Source: Pontibacter liquoris
GTDB lineage: Bacteria; Bacteroidota; Bacteroidia; Cytophagales; Hymenobacteraceae
Reading direction: 5' to 3'
DNA: 64,000 nucleotides
Assembly (NCBI RefSeq): GCF_022758235.1
Contig: NZ_JALEBG010000001.1
Span: 2,976,001 to 3,040,000 of the forward strand
In this document: in pieces, positions 37,770-46,064 of the stretch
How positions within the stretch are numbered: the first letter of the stretch is position 1
Layout: each line of letters starts with the position of its first letter
The notes under the pieces: generated by a model
Told to the model about the DNA's origin: nothing
The model's input: only the letters and a program-made list of their open reading frames with translations
Databases searched by the model: none
Made by a program: the position numbers and the translations under genes

Positions 37770-38645
37770 CTACTTCTTTTTGTAAAGATACAGATCCACT
37801 TTGCTTGACAGGAATTTCTCGCTGAGTGTAAAATAGCCTTTGTTGTTGCGCAAAAACGTTACCGCCTCGCCCTGTGGCTCCATCACATACGGGAGCTTCG
37901 TATGGCTTTTTGCCAGTGCCTGTTCCAGGGGTTCGTTTGCTGTGCGGGGGTAGTAAAACAGATCCATATACGTTTTCACGATGATCCCCTTCCCGTCTGC
38001 CGACAGCGCCGCACTCACCACGCCGCCATACGCCAGCGCGCCTGCCTTTACCGCCGTATTCACCGAGGTGGTGCTATACGGATAAGCTATCTTGTAGATC
38101 CGGGCAGGAAAATCCCTTTTCGTGAGCAGGTAGATGTCTTTGCTTTCGGGGTCCACGAGGAATGCTTCTGCGTCGTGTGCGCCATCGGAATACTGAAACG
38201 TGATCTTTTCAATCGTCCGGATGGTATCGGTGTCCGCCTTCGGCTCAGGAAATTTGTAGATCGTGTAGGTTTTATATGCCTCGGCATTATCCCCGATATC
38301 GGCCAGGTACAGGTCGTTGCCCGAGAGCACCAGGTCTTCCCAGTCGCGGTTGGTAATGCCCTTAAACGGGATGGTTTTGGCTACCTGCCCGTCATGCCCC
38401 ACCAGGTAGAGCACGGCCGCGTTGCCGCTGTCTTCCTGCACCCACAAAAACCCGGGGTTGGCTTTGCTGTCGGCTATGCCCGAGGCTTCGGAAATAAGTG
38501 GTGAAACGGGTCGGATAAGCGGTTGATTCTCGTATGGCTGCATATCGAATGAGGCTTCCTTCTCACTGCAGCCCATCAGTACAGCGCACAAACAGCCTGC
38601 CACCATTTTAACTAATCCTGCCAGGTAACGTCCGGTAAATGTCAT
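37770..38645 (-). CDS. Propeller-like lipoprotein of unknown function
   Basis: 291 residues with a lipoprotein signal (LVKMVAGCLCAVLMGCSEK; Cys about 25). The mature part has repeated strand patterns, for example SGIADSKANPGFLWVQEDSGNAAVLYLVGHDGQVAKTIPF, WEDLVLSGNDLYLADIGDNAEAYKTYTIYKF and AFLVDPESKDIYLLTKRD. Such W/Y-rich blades point to a beta-propeller of the SdiA-regulated/phytase-like kind. The conserved acidic residues may bind calcium. I do not recognise a specific function. Monocistronic. Confidence 0.7.
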   Translation of the reverse strand: MTFTGRYLAGLVKMVAGCLCAVLMGCSEKEASFDMQPYENQPLIRPVSPLISEASGIADSKANPGFLWVQEDSGNAAVLYLVGHDGQVAKTIPFKGITNRDWEDLVLSGNDLYLADIGDNAEAYKTYTIYKFPEPKADTDTIRTIEKITFQYSDGAHDAEAFLVDPESKDIYLLTKRDFPARIYKIAYPYSTTSVNTAVKAGALAYGGVVSAALSADGKGIIVKTYMDLFYYPRTANEPLEQALAKSHTKLPYVMEPQGEAVTFLRNNKGYFTLSEKFLSSKVDLYLYKKK

Positions 38646-39166
38646 AAAAGAGTGCTCATACTATGGCTGGCCTGCACAAGGCGCATTCAGCGCAACCATC
38701 GTTAAAAATTGGGTTTTGAATTGGATCAAAGATCAACAATAGCATGTGGCGACATCTCCAACCCGCTTGCTATACCTGAACCTTGTGCCGAACAAAATCA
38801 TGGGCATATCAGTTCGCAAGGCCTTGTGAGGCTTATTTTATTTCTTTTCAACAAGCTCATACATAAGATGTTATACTTTGGTTTATTGCACAAAAAAGCA
38901 GCTCCTGCACAGAAAAGTTTTTTCACAATAAACAGAATTGCAAGTAGATTAATCGAAACACCCCTTCCCGGCAGAATACATTTAGTGGCTGCGGCAGTAC
39001 AGGAACCTACAGAAGTCAGCCGTATACTTGTCTCAAACAACTGATCCATTCAAGTATAACAGCCCATACACAAAATAACTACTGGATACTCCTCTTTGAA
39101 GGCCTGCAAATGCGCCGGTTTTATACTTGCATATGGTGGGGCAAACTACTGGCGCGGGTGTAAAGC
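38646..39166. other. Intergenic region, 0.5 kb
   Basis: Nothing convincing. A 111-codon open frame on the plus strand (38709-39044) lacks any motif and overlaps a similar-sized frame on the other strand, so neither is called. Octamer words occur near 38872, 39025, 39054 and 39121. Confidence 0.45.
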
Positions 39167-39198
39167 TTTGAATGCTACGGCTAGAAGCTGTACCTTTG
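39167..39198 (+). promoter_or_regulatory. Promoter of the DUF6660/TonB-receptor pair (leaderless type)
   Basis: TTTG (39167-39170), a 20-bp spacer, then TACCTTTG (39191-39198): a full match to the Bacteroidota consensus. The GTG start follows four bases later (CAGG). Confidence 0.75.
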
Positions 39199-39202
39199 CA
39201 GG

Positions 39203-39499
39203 GTGAAAGTCATCCCTATCCTGTTCGTACTAGTAGTGACACTTCTCTCGGTTTGGCCTTGCTGCCTCTCCGACACCTGCCAGGTGGATAGTATAAAGTC
39301 AGGGCAAACGCAACGTGATGAAACTGCAAGCTGCTCGCCATTCTATAGTTGCGCCGCTTGCAGCGGCTTCACGGTACCTGCTCACCCCGAAGCGCCTGCC
39401 ACGTTTTTCCTTCCTGGCCTTGTGCATGCGGCGGCTTACGAGCAACAGCTGTTTCCAGTGTTTTATGGTTTTTTCTGGCAGCCTCCCAAGCTGAGCTAA
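39203..39499 (+). CDS. Small Cys-rich exported protein, DUF6660-like
   Basis: 98 residues starting at GTG 39203. The signal peptide KVIPILFVLVVTLLSVWPCCLSDTC is followed by a short mature region with C-S-P-F-x-x-C-A-A-C (about 44-53), which matches the DUF6660 pattern CSPFCxCxCC. The C-terminus ends FYGFFWQPPKLS. In Bacteroidota this small family commonly precedes a TonB-dependent receptor, as here (80 nt gap), and its cysteines suggest metal binding. Function is not established. Its promoter is of the same leaderless type as that of the CxxxC protein at 34636. Confidence 0.7.
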   Translation: MKVIPILFVLVVTLLSVWPCCLSDTCQVDSIKSGQTQRDETASCSPFYSCAACSGFTVPAHPEAPATFFLPGLVHAAAYEQQLFPVFYGFFWQPPKLS

Positions 39500-39579
39500 T
39501 GCCCTTTTAAAATCAGAACCCATTATGCGGTGCCCTGCTGTGCCGCAGTTTCACTTATTTTAGCGTTAGTATAACCAGA

Positions 39580-41769
39580 ATGAAAAGATACCTGATTGTG
39601 GTATTGCTCCTTGTGCTGAGCAATACCATAGCATTTAGCCAAAATACATTTAAAGTCCTCATCAGAGACAGTAAAACAAATGCGCCCCTGGTTGGGGCCA
39701 CCGCTGCCGTTTACAACACCGCCATCGGCGCCAGTTCGGGCGCTTCCGGTGAACTCGAGTTGCGCAACATCCCCGATGGCACGCATATCATCCGGTTCGG
39801 TTTTGTCGGGTACGAGGACAAGGTGGACACTCTTCGCTTTCCGCTCGCCCAGGACGCACCCCTGGTGATATTATTAGCGCCCGGTGGTGAGGAACTTGAA
39901 GAAGTAGTGGTTACTACCACCCGCAGCAGCCGCACGATTGAGAATATCCCCACCCGGGTGGAGGCGATTACACTGGAAGAGCTTGGCGAAAAAGGCAATA
40001 TGAAACCGGGCGACATCCGCATGCTGCTCAACGAAAGCACAGGCATCCAGACGCAGCAGACCTCTGCCACCAGTGCCAACGCCAATATCCGCATCCAGGG
40101 CTTGGATGGCCGCTACACGCAGCTCTTGCAGGATGGATTTCCGCTCTATGCGGGTTTCTCCAGCGGACTGAGCATCATGCAGATTCCACCGCTCAACCTC
40201 TACCAGGTAGAAGTGATCAAGGGCAGTTCTTCCACCCTTTATGGCGGCGGTGCCATCGCCGGCCTGGTGAACCTGATCACTAAAAAACCGACGGAAGAAG
40301 GCGAGTTGAGACTGATGGCCAATGTTACCAGTGCCAACGGGCTTGACCTGAGCGGTTTTTACGGTAAGAAGTTCGGTCGATTTGGGGTAACTGTTTTTGC
40401 ATCCAGAAACACCAACCAGGCCTATGACCCTGCCGGCATTGGTTTTTCCGCCATACCGGATCTTGAACGCTACACCGCAAACCCCACGCTCTACTATTAC
40501 CCAAGCGATCATACGACGGTGTCGTTGGGTGTGAATGCCTCCCGGGAAGAACGCCTGGGCGGTGACATGCGATACATGGACGGCAATGAAGGCGATTTCT
40601 ATTTTGAACAAAACAACTCAAAGCGTTTGTCCACGCAGTTTAACCTGACGCATCGTCTGTCAGACCATGCGCAGCTATCGGTAAAGAACAGTATCAGCCT
40701 TTTTAACAGGGAGATTGCCGTACCATACTATGATTTCAGGGGAAAGCAGACGGCCAGCTTCAGTGAGGTGGCTTACAGCTTAACGAAAGAGCGGTTGGAT
40801 TGGGTAATAGGCGCTAACCTCTGGACAGACAAGTTCACCGAACAGCATGCCGATGCTGTTGGCGCACGGGATTATGAAAACACCATTATTGGGGCTTTTG
40901 CGCAAAACACGTTCACGCCGGTGGCATGGCTGGTGCTGGAGTCTGGCCTGCGGGCCGACTATGTAACGCCTGCACCAGCCAATAAAACAAAAGGCTTGTT
41001 TTTGCTGCCCCGGGTTTCGGCGCTGTTCCACATCAGTGATCGCTTTACTTCCCGCATCGGGGGCGGCATGGGCTACAAAACCCCAACCATCTTCACGCAG
41101 GAGGCCGAGAACATCACCTTCCGCAACATACTTCCGCTGGACATCAGCCAGACAAAGGCCGAAACGTCTCTCGGTGGCAATGCGGATATCAATTATAACA
41201 CCCTGATCGGGGAGAACGTCACTTTCAGCCTCAACCACATGTTCTTCTATACCCGGCTCAGCGATCCGCTCGTGCTGACGCTACGCCCCGACAACCTGTA
41301 TGCCTTCCGGAATGCCAGCGGTTATGTGGATACCAAAGGCGTGGAAACCAATCTCAAACTCGGGTATGCTTGGGCTAAGCTGTTCCTGGGTTATACTTAC
41401 ACCGACGCCAGGCAGCACTATAACGATGCAGTGGCCGACATGCCGCTAACGCCAAAGCACCGCGTGAATACGGTGCTGATGCTGGAAAAGGAAGATAACT
41501 TCCGCATCGGGCTGGAAGCCTACTATTTCAGTCGGCAGCGGCTAAGCGATGGCACCCGTGGGCGCGACTACTGGATAAACGGAGTGATGGTGGAGAAAAT
41601 GTTTGAAAAGTTTTCCCTGTTCATCAACTTCGAGAACATCTTTGACACCCGGCAGAGCAAGTTCGGAAGCATCTACAGCGGCAGTATGCGCAACCCGCAG
41701 TTCAGCGAAATTTATGCACCGGTAGACGGGCGCGTGATCAATGGCGGCATAAAACTGAACATCCTCTAA
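39580..41769 (+). CDS. TonB-dependent outer-membrane receptor with CarboxypepD_reg-like domain
   Basis: 729 residues. Signal peptide (KRYLIVVLLLVLSNTIAFSQ), then a carboxypeptidase-regulatory-like beta sandwich (about 24-105, DSKTNAPLVGATAAVYN). A TonB box-like EEVVVTTTRSSRTIENIPTRVE follows, the plug (about 125-225, with IRIQGLDGRYTQLLQDGFPL and VEVIKGSSSTLYGGGAIAGLVN), and the 22-strand barrel ending GGIKLNIL. No SusD partner follows, so it is not a SusCD glycan system but a metal- or siderophore-type receptor. Pairing with a Cys-rich DUF6660 protein makes a metal (perhaps copper) substrate plausible. It ends in a very strong hairpin. Confidence 0.93.
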   Translation: MKRYLIVVLLLVLSNTIAFSQNTFKVLIRDSKTNAPLVGATAAVYNTAIGASSGASGELELRNIPDGTHIIRFGFVGYEDKVDTLRFPLAQDAPLVILLAPGGEELEEVVVTTTRSSRTIENIPTRVEAITLEELGEKGNMKPGDIRMLLNESTGIQTQQTSATSANANIRIQGLDGRYTQLLQDGFPLYAGFSSGLSIMQIPPLNLYQVEVIKGSSSTLYGGGAIAGLVNLITKKPTEEGELRLMANVTSANGLDLSGFYGKKFGRFGVTVFASRNTNQAYDPAGIGFSAIPDLERYTANPTLYYYPSDHTTVSLGVNASREERLGGDMRYMDGNEGDFYFEQNNSKRLSTQFNLTHRLSDHAQLSVKNSISLFNREIAVPYYDFRGKQTASFSEVAYSLTKERLDWVIGANLWTDKFTEQHADAVGARDYENTIIGAFAQNTFTPVAWLVLESGLRADYVTPAPANKTKGLFLLPRVSALFHISDRFTSRIGGGMGYKTPTIFTQEAENITFRNILPLDISQTKAETSLGGNADINYNTLIGENVTFSLNHMFFYTRLSDPLVLTLRPDNLYAFRNASGYVDTKGVETNLKLGYAWAKLFLGYTYTDARQHYNDAVADMPLTPKHRVNTVLMLEKEDNFRIGLEAYYFSRQRLSDGTRGRDYWINGVMVEKMFEKFSLFINFENIFDTRQSKFGSIYSGSMRNPQFSEIYAPVDGRVINGGIKLNIL

Positions 41770-41799
41770 CATAGGGGTGTAACATTAGTTCTTAGTGTT

Positions 41800-41857
41800 G
41801 GCCTCCGTGTTGCAGGTAGATTATAGTAGGTTGTAATCTACCTGCAACACGGAGGCC
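41800..41857 (+). terminator. Very strong hairpin after the TonB receptor gene
   Basis: A 24-bp perfect stem: GGCCTCCGTGTTGCAGG and on to TTA (41800-41823) pairs with 41834-41857, loop of 10 nt, then TTCCTTTTTC. It is much longer than needed for termination. Confidence 0.85.
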
Positions 41858-42020
41858 TTCCTTTTTCATTTATAGCCCCCAACACGAAGGCTGCTGAAAC
41901 TATGTAAATAAGTAAGTATAAAATAAGTCTGATAACGACTAGACAGACTTTCAGATTATTTTTAATATATTACTATATATTAAACTATAATTATACTTAA
42001 ACAAACTTTTATTCACCATT

Positions 42021-42905
42021 ATGAAGAGAAATCTACTTCTAGTGATTATGCTTCTTTGCACAAACCTTCAATCATTTGGACAAATGAATGGCAAGATCCA
42101 GGATCTTATTGAGATAAAGAACAGACCTCTCCTGGTGGTACTACCCGACTCTCGGGATGGTAAAACCGCAACTGAGCTTGATAGAGTTAAAACAACTATT
42201 AAAGCTAAAGTCGAAAGCTTATGGACATTGAATCATGATATTACTTATATCAATGCCAGTGAATTAGATGCCCTGAAAAAGAAAAAGAAAAAAGATATTA
42301 GCACCCATGCTGTATTGAGATTTCTAACCTGGGAAGTTACTCATATTAAAGAAACACATAACACTACCTGGATTAGCAGCACACTCAATATTGGCCTATT
42401 GGAACGGGCAGTAGGCAGCAACTATACTTATATTCATAATTATGATCAGACATATCCGTCTGATGGAGAAATCGTCAGCTCGTTACTTCAGGTACAGAAT
42501 GTTATAAACAAAAGTATTCGCGATAAGGATGAGATGTCCTACCCCAAAGAATCTAAGGCTAATGCTGATAAACTGAAGAATGTAACTCTGCTTATCGACA
42601 ATGCCTTGATGAAAAATAGAATCTCGGATGAAGTAATTAAAGAACAATATGGCTTACCTTTTAAGGTGGTAGACAAGCAGGAAATTGAGGATGCCATTAT
42701 TAATCAGAAACCAGGATACGCCTATATATACATTTTTCCTGCAAGTATAACTAAACCTGAGCTTATGATTCAGGCTGTTCTTGACACAGAAAAGGGTGAA
42801 GTTCTTGCGCATTCCTTCCCCCCGCTGTTGAGAGTGGGCTTTGTTTATGGCAGAAGAATCGGCGCTGCTAATCTTAAAGACTATTCGAAATATGTACAAA
42901 AGTAA
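42021..42905 (+). CDS. Secreted protein of unknown function, AT-rich gene
   Basis: 294 residues with a signal peptide (KRNLLLVIMLLCTNLQSFGQ). Mature part begins KIQDLIEIKNRPLLVVLPDSRDGK, includes LWTLNHDITYINASELDALKKKKKK, and a second alpha/beta segment NVTLLIDNALMKNRISDEVIKEQYGLPFKVVDKQEIEDAI that may repeat the first in fold. I recognise no family motif. The gene is visibly richer in A and T than its neighbours (A-rich third positions, Lys as AAA, Ile as ATT), as is the 120-bp upstream region, and it lies next to a tRNA cluster. Together these suggest horizontal acquisition. It has its own terminator. Confidence 0.7.
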   Translation: MKRNLLLVIMLLCTNLQSFGQMNGKIQDLIEIKNRPLLVVLPDSRDGKTATELDRVKTTIKAKVESLWTLNHDITYINASELDALKKKKKKDISTHAVLRFLTWEVTHIKETHNTTWISSTLNIGLLERAVGSNYTYIHNYDQTYPSDGEIVSSLLQVQNVINKSIRDKDEMSYPKESKANADKLKNVTLLIDNALMKNRISDEVIKEQYGLPFKVVDKQEIEDAIINQKPGYAYIYIFPASITKPELMIQAVLDTEKGEVLAHSFPPLLRVGFVYGRRIGAANLKDYSKYVQK

Positions 42906-42946
42906 TTACCTCAACAGATAAAGCATATTTTACATCACCCCTATAG

Positions 42947-42979
42947 AAAGCGGAAGCATATATCAACTGCTTCCGCTTT
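42947..42979 (+). terminator. Terminator after the AT-rich gene
   Basis: AAAGCGGAAGCA (42947-42958) pairs with TGCTTCCGCTTT (42968-42979), then TTTCTTT. Confidence 0.85.
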
Positions 42980-43053
42980 TTTCTTTACTATCAACTCCAC
43001 TCTGTTATAAAACAAAATTGATACAAGGCTGTCTAAAAGAGATGCGCATAAAA

Positions 43054-43087
43054 AAAGCACCTACAAGTTTTACCTTATAAGTGCTTT
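43054..43087 (-). terminator. Terminator of tRNA-Arg
   Basis: On the minus strand AAAGCAC pairs with GTGCTTT, extended with two mismatches, followed by TTTTATG. It resembles the hairpin behind the other tRNA at 8732-8771. Confidence 0.7.
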
Positions 43088-43096
43088 CTTTCTAAG

Positions 43097-43170
43097 TGAT
43101 CCCGTTTGGATTCGAACCAAAGACCTACTGCTTAGAAGGCAGTTGCTCTATCCAGCTGAGCTACGAGACC
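43097..43170 (-). tRNA. tRNA-Arg (anticodon TCT)
   Basis: On the minus strand acceptor GGTCTCG pairs with CGGGATC (one G-T). D arm is GCTCAGCTGGATAGAGC, anticodon stem CTGC..GCAG with loop CTTCTAA (TCT), T arm TTTGG-TTCGAAT-CCAAA. Discriminator A at 43097. CCA is not encoded. Reads AGA/AGG codons. Confidence 0.95.
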
Positions 43171-43200
43171 AGCGTTTACCAGTGGCCCTCCTGTGGCAGG

Positions 43201-43238
43201 TGATCCCGTTTGGACTCAAACGAAAGACCTAATGCTTG
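43201..43238 (-). pseudogene. Remnant of a tRNA-Arg (3' half)
   Basis: TGATCCCGTTTGGACTC and AAAGACCTAATGCTTGGA repeat the 3' acceptor, T arm and part of the anticodon arm of the adjacent tRNA-Arg (43097-43134), with a handful of changes. The T loop reads TTTGAGT instead of TTCGAAT, and the 5' half is missing. It lies in the spacer between tRNA-Arg and tRNA-Pro. Confidence 0.8.
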
Positions 43239-43257
43239 GATGGACTTCCTTTAAACA

Positions 43258-43287
43258 AAAAATTTCGGAATTGCTTCCGAAATTTTT
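43258..43287 (-). terminator. Terminator of tRNA-Pro
   Basis: AAAAATTTCGGA (43258-43269) pairs with TCCGAAATTTTT (43276-43287), 3 nt past the tRNA 3' end on the minus strand, followed by TTTG. Confidence 0.8.
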
Positions 43288-43290
43288 AAG

Positions 43291-43364
43291 TCGGGGTGGC
43301 AGGATTCGAACCTACGACCTCCACATCCCAAATGTGGCGCGATACCGGGCTACGCTACACCCCG
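43291..43364 (-). tRNA. tRNA-Pro (anticodon TGG)
   Basis: On the minus strand acceptor CGGGGTG pairs with CACCCCG. The anticodon stem CCACA/TGTGG carries loop TTTGGGA (TGG). T arm GTAGG-TTCGAAT-CCTGC is near-standard. Discriminator A, no encoded CCA. It starts with C1 as expected for bacterial tRNA-Pro. Confidence 0.95.
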
Positions 43365-43482
43365 AACTGGTAATCTGCTTTAAAAAGCGGTGGCGTTTGA
43401 GAGCCGTTGCGTTTTATTGCGTTGCAAAAGTAAGCGAAGATTTTAAAGTATCAAATTAATTTTCAACTTTTTTATTCGCTTG

Positions 43483-43569
43483 CGGAGAAGGGGGGATTCG
43501 AACCCCCGGTACCGTTTCCAGTACGGCAGTTTAGCAAACTGCTGGTTTAAGCCACTCACCCACCTCTCC
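43483..43569 (-). tRNA. tRNA-Ser (anticodon GCT)
   Basis: 87 nt, class II with a long variable arm (CCGTACTGGAAACGGTACC region). Acceptor GGAGAGG pairs with CTTCTCC, anticodon loop TTGCTAA (GCT), T arm GGGGG-TTCGAAT-CCCCC, discriminator G as expected for Ser. It is first in the minus-strand order Ser, Pro, Arg. Confidence 0.95.
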
Positions 43570-43971
43570 GGGCTCTTCCTGCTAAAGAGATTGCAAACAT
43601 ACTACATTCCCTTTTAGCGCGCAATAGCCTCTCCTACTTTTTAAGTCCCGAAAGCCTAATTTATTCCCCTCTTGGCCCCTTACCGGCGCTAACTCCTTGA
43701 TTCTATTCTGGTTTGTAACCCGCCTTTTATTCAAATATTTTCCTGTATTTTTCTCGCTGCCCCCGCTGTCCGGCTGCCGGGTAAAGCTAACCTCCATTAA
43801 ATCCCTCACGGCAGCAGCAACCTAGCTAAAATCCGCACTCGAAATGGCATACGAAGGAGGGGCTGCCGCCGTACTTTTTTCTGTGTGGTATTCGTTTCCG
43901 GAGGCGTTGTGCGTTTGCGTTATACTTGTTAGCCTGCGCCGGGCAGATACCGGAAGTATAGCCGGCTTTTG
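43570..43971. other. Intergenic region between tRNA-Ser and batB
   Basis: No gene supported. A long in-frame extension of batB reaches back to 43844 but lacks family similarity and precedes the promoter box at 43972, so it is excluded from the gene. Confidence 0.5.
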
Positions 43972-43979
43972 TATATTTG
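43972..43979 (+). promoter_or_regulatory. Promoter -7 box for batB-batC
   Basis: TATATTTG, exact TAnnTTTG match, 54 nt before ATG 44034. It sets the start downstream of this point. Confidence 0.5.
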
Positions 43980-44033
43980 TTTTTTCGGGAAGAACGCTAA
44001 AAAACCGGCGCCTTCTGCTTTTACACCCAAACA

Positions 44034-45004
44034 TGACCTGGTACCAGTCCCTTTCACTGCTCGAGCTCCTTTTCGGCACCCTGTTCTTCGGGTTGTACCT
44101 GGGCTACCTGTACCGTGTCTGGCGCGTGGCACGCTTCTTTAAACAGCGGCCGCATGGCATCTGGGTCAAGTTCGTGCTCCGCAACCTTTATGTGGCGCTC
44201 CTGCTCATCGCCATGCTGGGCCCCTCGTTCGGGGCCATGAAAAAAGAGATCAAAACCATTGGCAAGGACCTCTACATTGCCGTGGACCTGTCGCGCTCCA
44301 TGGATGCCACCGATGTGCAACCCTCGCGCCTGGAAAAAGCCAAGCATGAGATCCAGCGCCTCATCAGCCGCTTTAACTCCGACCGCATCGGCCTGATCGT
44401 GTTCGGGGATGAGGCCTTTATCCAGAGCCCGCTCACTTATGACCAGAATGCCCTGCAACTCTATACCCAAACGCTGCACACCGGCCTGTTGCCCCGCGCC
44501 GGCACCAACTATGCGCCCGTGCTGCAGCTGGCGCTGAATAAACTGGAGCAGCGCACGCCTACGACAGCGGCAGAGCAGAAAGCCCGCGTGCTGGTACTGA
44601 TCAGTGACGGCGAAAATTTCGGCCCGGATGTGGAACGCCTGGCCGGGCAGCTGCGCGAGCAGAACATCCGCGTGTACACCCTGGGCATCGGCACCACCGA
44701 AGGCAGCCGCATACCGGCGGGGCGTGCCTTTAAGAAAGACGAGGAAGGGAAAACCGTGGTAAGTAGCCTGAACCCGGCTCCCCTGGTGCAACTGGCCGAC
44801 CTGACCGGCGGGCAATATTTTGAAGTGAATAACCGCGTAAGTGAAGTCAGCCGCCTCATCAGCGCCATCAATAATATAGAAGGCGAGCTGCATGAGCGTA
44901 AGACCATCGACGTAACGGCTAACAAGTATATTTACCCGCTGGCGCTGGCGCTGTTCTTTATACTGCTGGATGCCCTGATCACCGTTAAGCTTATCCGGAT
45001 ATGA
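44034..45004 (+). CDS. batB: BatB-like von Willebrand factor A membrane protein
   Basis: 323 residues from ATG 44034 (MTWYQSLSLLELLFGTLFFGLY). There are two N-terminal membrane helices (about 9-27 and 46-63). A VWA domain follows with MIDAS DLSRSMDATD (about 84-93), IVFGDEAFIQSPLTYD, TNYAPVLQLAL (MIDAS Thr region) and ISDGENFGP. It ends in a membrane helix (IYPLALALFFILLDALI). BatB belongs to the Bacteroides aerotolerance operon, in which membrane VWA proteins form complexes at the inner membrane. Here only batB and batC are present, without moxR, batA, batD or batE. It overlaps batC by 4 nt (ATGA). Confidence 0.85.
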
Positions 45005-45975
45005 AACTACTGCTTGCTGCTATTTTGCTGGTCAGTTTTCTGAGTGGAGGGCTTCGCACCATTGCCCGCATCAACACCTATGCGCAGGAGGCTGCCCAGG
45101 CCTACCGGCAGCAGGATTATACCAGGGCCATAGCTGCCTACGAATACCTTCTCAATGACCTGGACGTACAGGACGATCAGCTGCGCCTGAACCTGGCACA
45201 CGCTTACTACCAGGCCGGTGCGCCGGAGAAAGCCCAGGAATCGTATCGTTTGCTGGCCGAGCACCCGTCCAGCCACCTGCGCGCCATTGCGCACCTGCAA
45301 CTGGGCAACATTGCCGCTGGCCGGCACAAGTATAAACAGGCGCTCGCGCGTTACCGCCAGGCCCTGATCGCCGACCCCGATAACGAAAAAGCCCGCTACG
45401 ATTATGAGCTCCTAAAAAAATACCTGGCTCTGCACCCCGAAAAAGCAACCGAAGACGAGCCGCAGAAACTGCCGCCACCGTCCGGCCAGGGAAGCGACAG
45501 CTTGCAGACACCTCCACCCGCCCAGGAAAATCAGGAGCCACAGCCCGGCAGCAAACCCGATGATGCGGGAACCGATGAAAAGGAAATGGATACCCCGCAA
45601 CCTTCCGGTACGCCTACAGAGCAACAACAACAAGGCGGCGGCAAGGGCAATCAGCTTGAAAGCAATTCTTCCCAGGCTTCTGGCAACAACGGCGACCAGG
45701 AAGAGGCAAGCGGCACCGAACCAGGCGATACAAAAGGCCAGACAATGGAGAATGCTACTTTGCCCAACCAGCAAGGGCTTGGCGGCGGCTCCGAAAACAT
45801 TACCGACCAGGACCAGCGCGCCCAGACACAACGCCGCCGGCTGCAACAGGTAAACATGAGCCCCGAAAAAGCCCGGCTCCTGCTCGACGCCATGCGCAAT
45901 GCTGAGTTGCAGTACATCCAGCAGCTGCCTAAAAAGTCAGATAAAAAGCCGGACCGCAGCAAACCCGATTGGTAA
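45001..45975 (+). CDS. batC: BatC-like TPR protein
   Basis: 324 residues. A signal or anchor segment (KLLLAAILLVSFLSGGL) is followed by about three TPR units (AAQAYRQQDYTRAIAAYEYLL near 35, LRLNLAHAYYQAGAPEKAQESYRLL near 62, HLQLGNIAAGRHKYKQALARYRQAL near 98). Residues about 145-270 are a low-complexity linker rich in Pro, Gln, Gly and Asp/Glu (PPPSGQGS, TPTEQQQQGGG). A conserved C-terminal helix (QQVNMSPEKARLLLDAMRNAELQYIQQLP) closes it. This TPR, linker, helix layout is that of BatC, a periplasmic partner of BatB. Translation is coupled to batB. Confidence 0.85.
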   Translation: MKLLLAAILLVSFLSGGLRTIARINTYAQEAAQAYRQQDYTRAIAAYEYLLNDLDVQDDQLRLNLAHAYYQAGAPEKAQESYRLLAEHPSSHLRAIAHLQLGNIAAGRHKYKQALARYRQALIADPDNEKARYDYELLKKYLALHPEKATEDEPQKLPPPSGQGSDSLQTPPPAQENQEPQPGSKPDDAGTDEKEMDTPQPSGTPTEQQQQGGGKGNQLESNSSQASGNNGDQEEASGTEPGDTKGQTMENATLPNQQGLGGGSENITDQDQRAQTQRRRLQQVNMSPEKARLLLDAMRNAELQYIQQLPKKSDKKPDRSKPDW

Positions 45976-46064
45976 AAGCTGCCCTGCGCTTCCAGTCGTA
46001 TATTGAAAGACCGGCTTCCGGAGACAAATTCTTTTTCCGGAGGTATAACCCTAAAAGTCTAACT

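Noticed and set aside
37528-37785. 85-codon Cys-containing frame upstream of nudC
   Set aside because: It lies between divergent and convergent gene ends, has no signal peptide despite its cysteines, and overlaps the next gene's end.
38709-39044. 111-codon frame on the plus strand
   Set aside because: No family pattern, overlaps an equally weak minus-strand frame, no promoter.
43844-44033. N-terminal extension of batB
   Set aside because: The extra 63 residues do not resemble BatB and lie mostly upstream of the TATATTTG promoter box.
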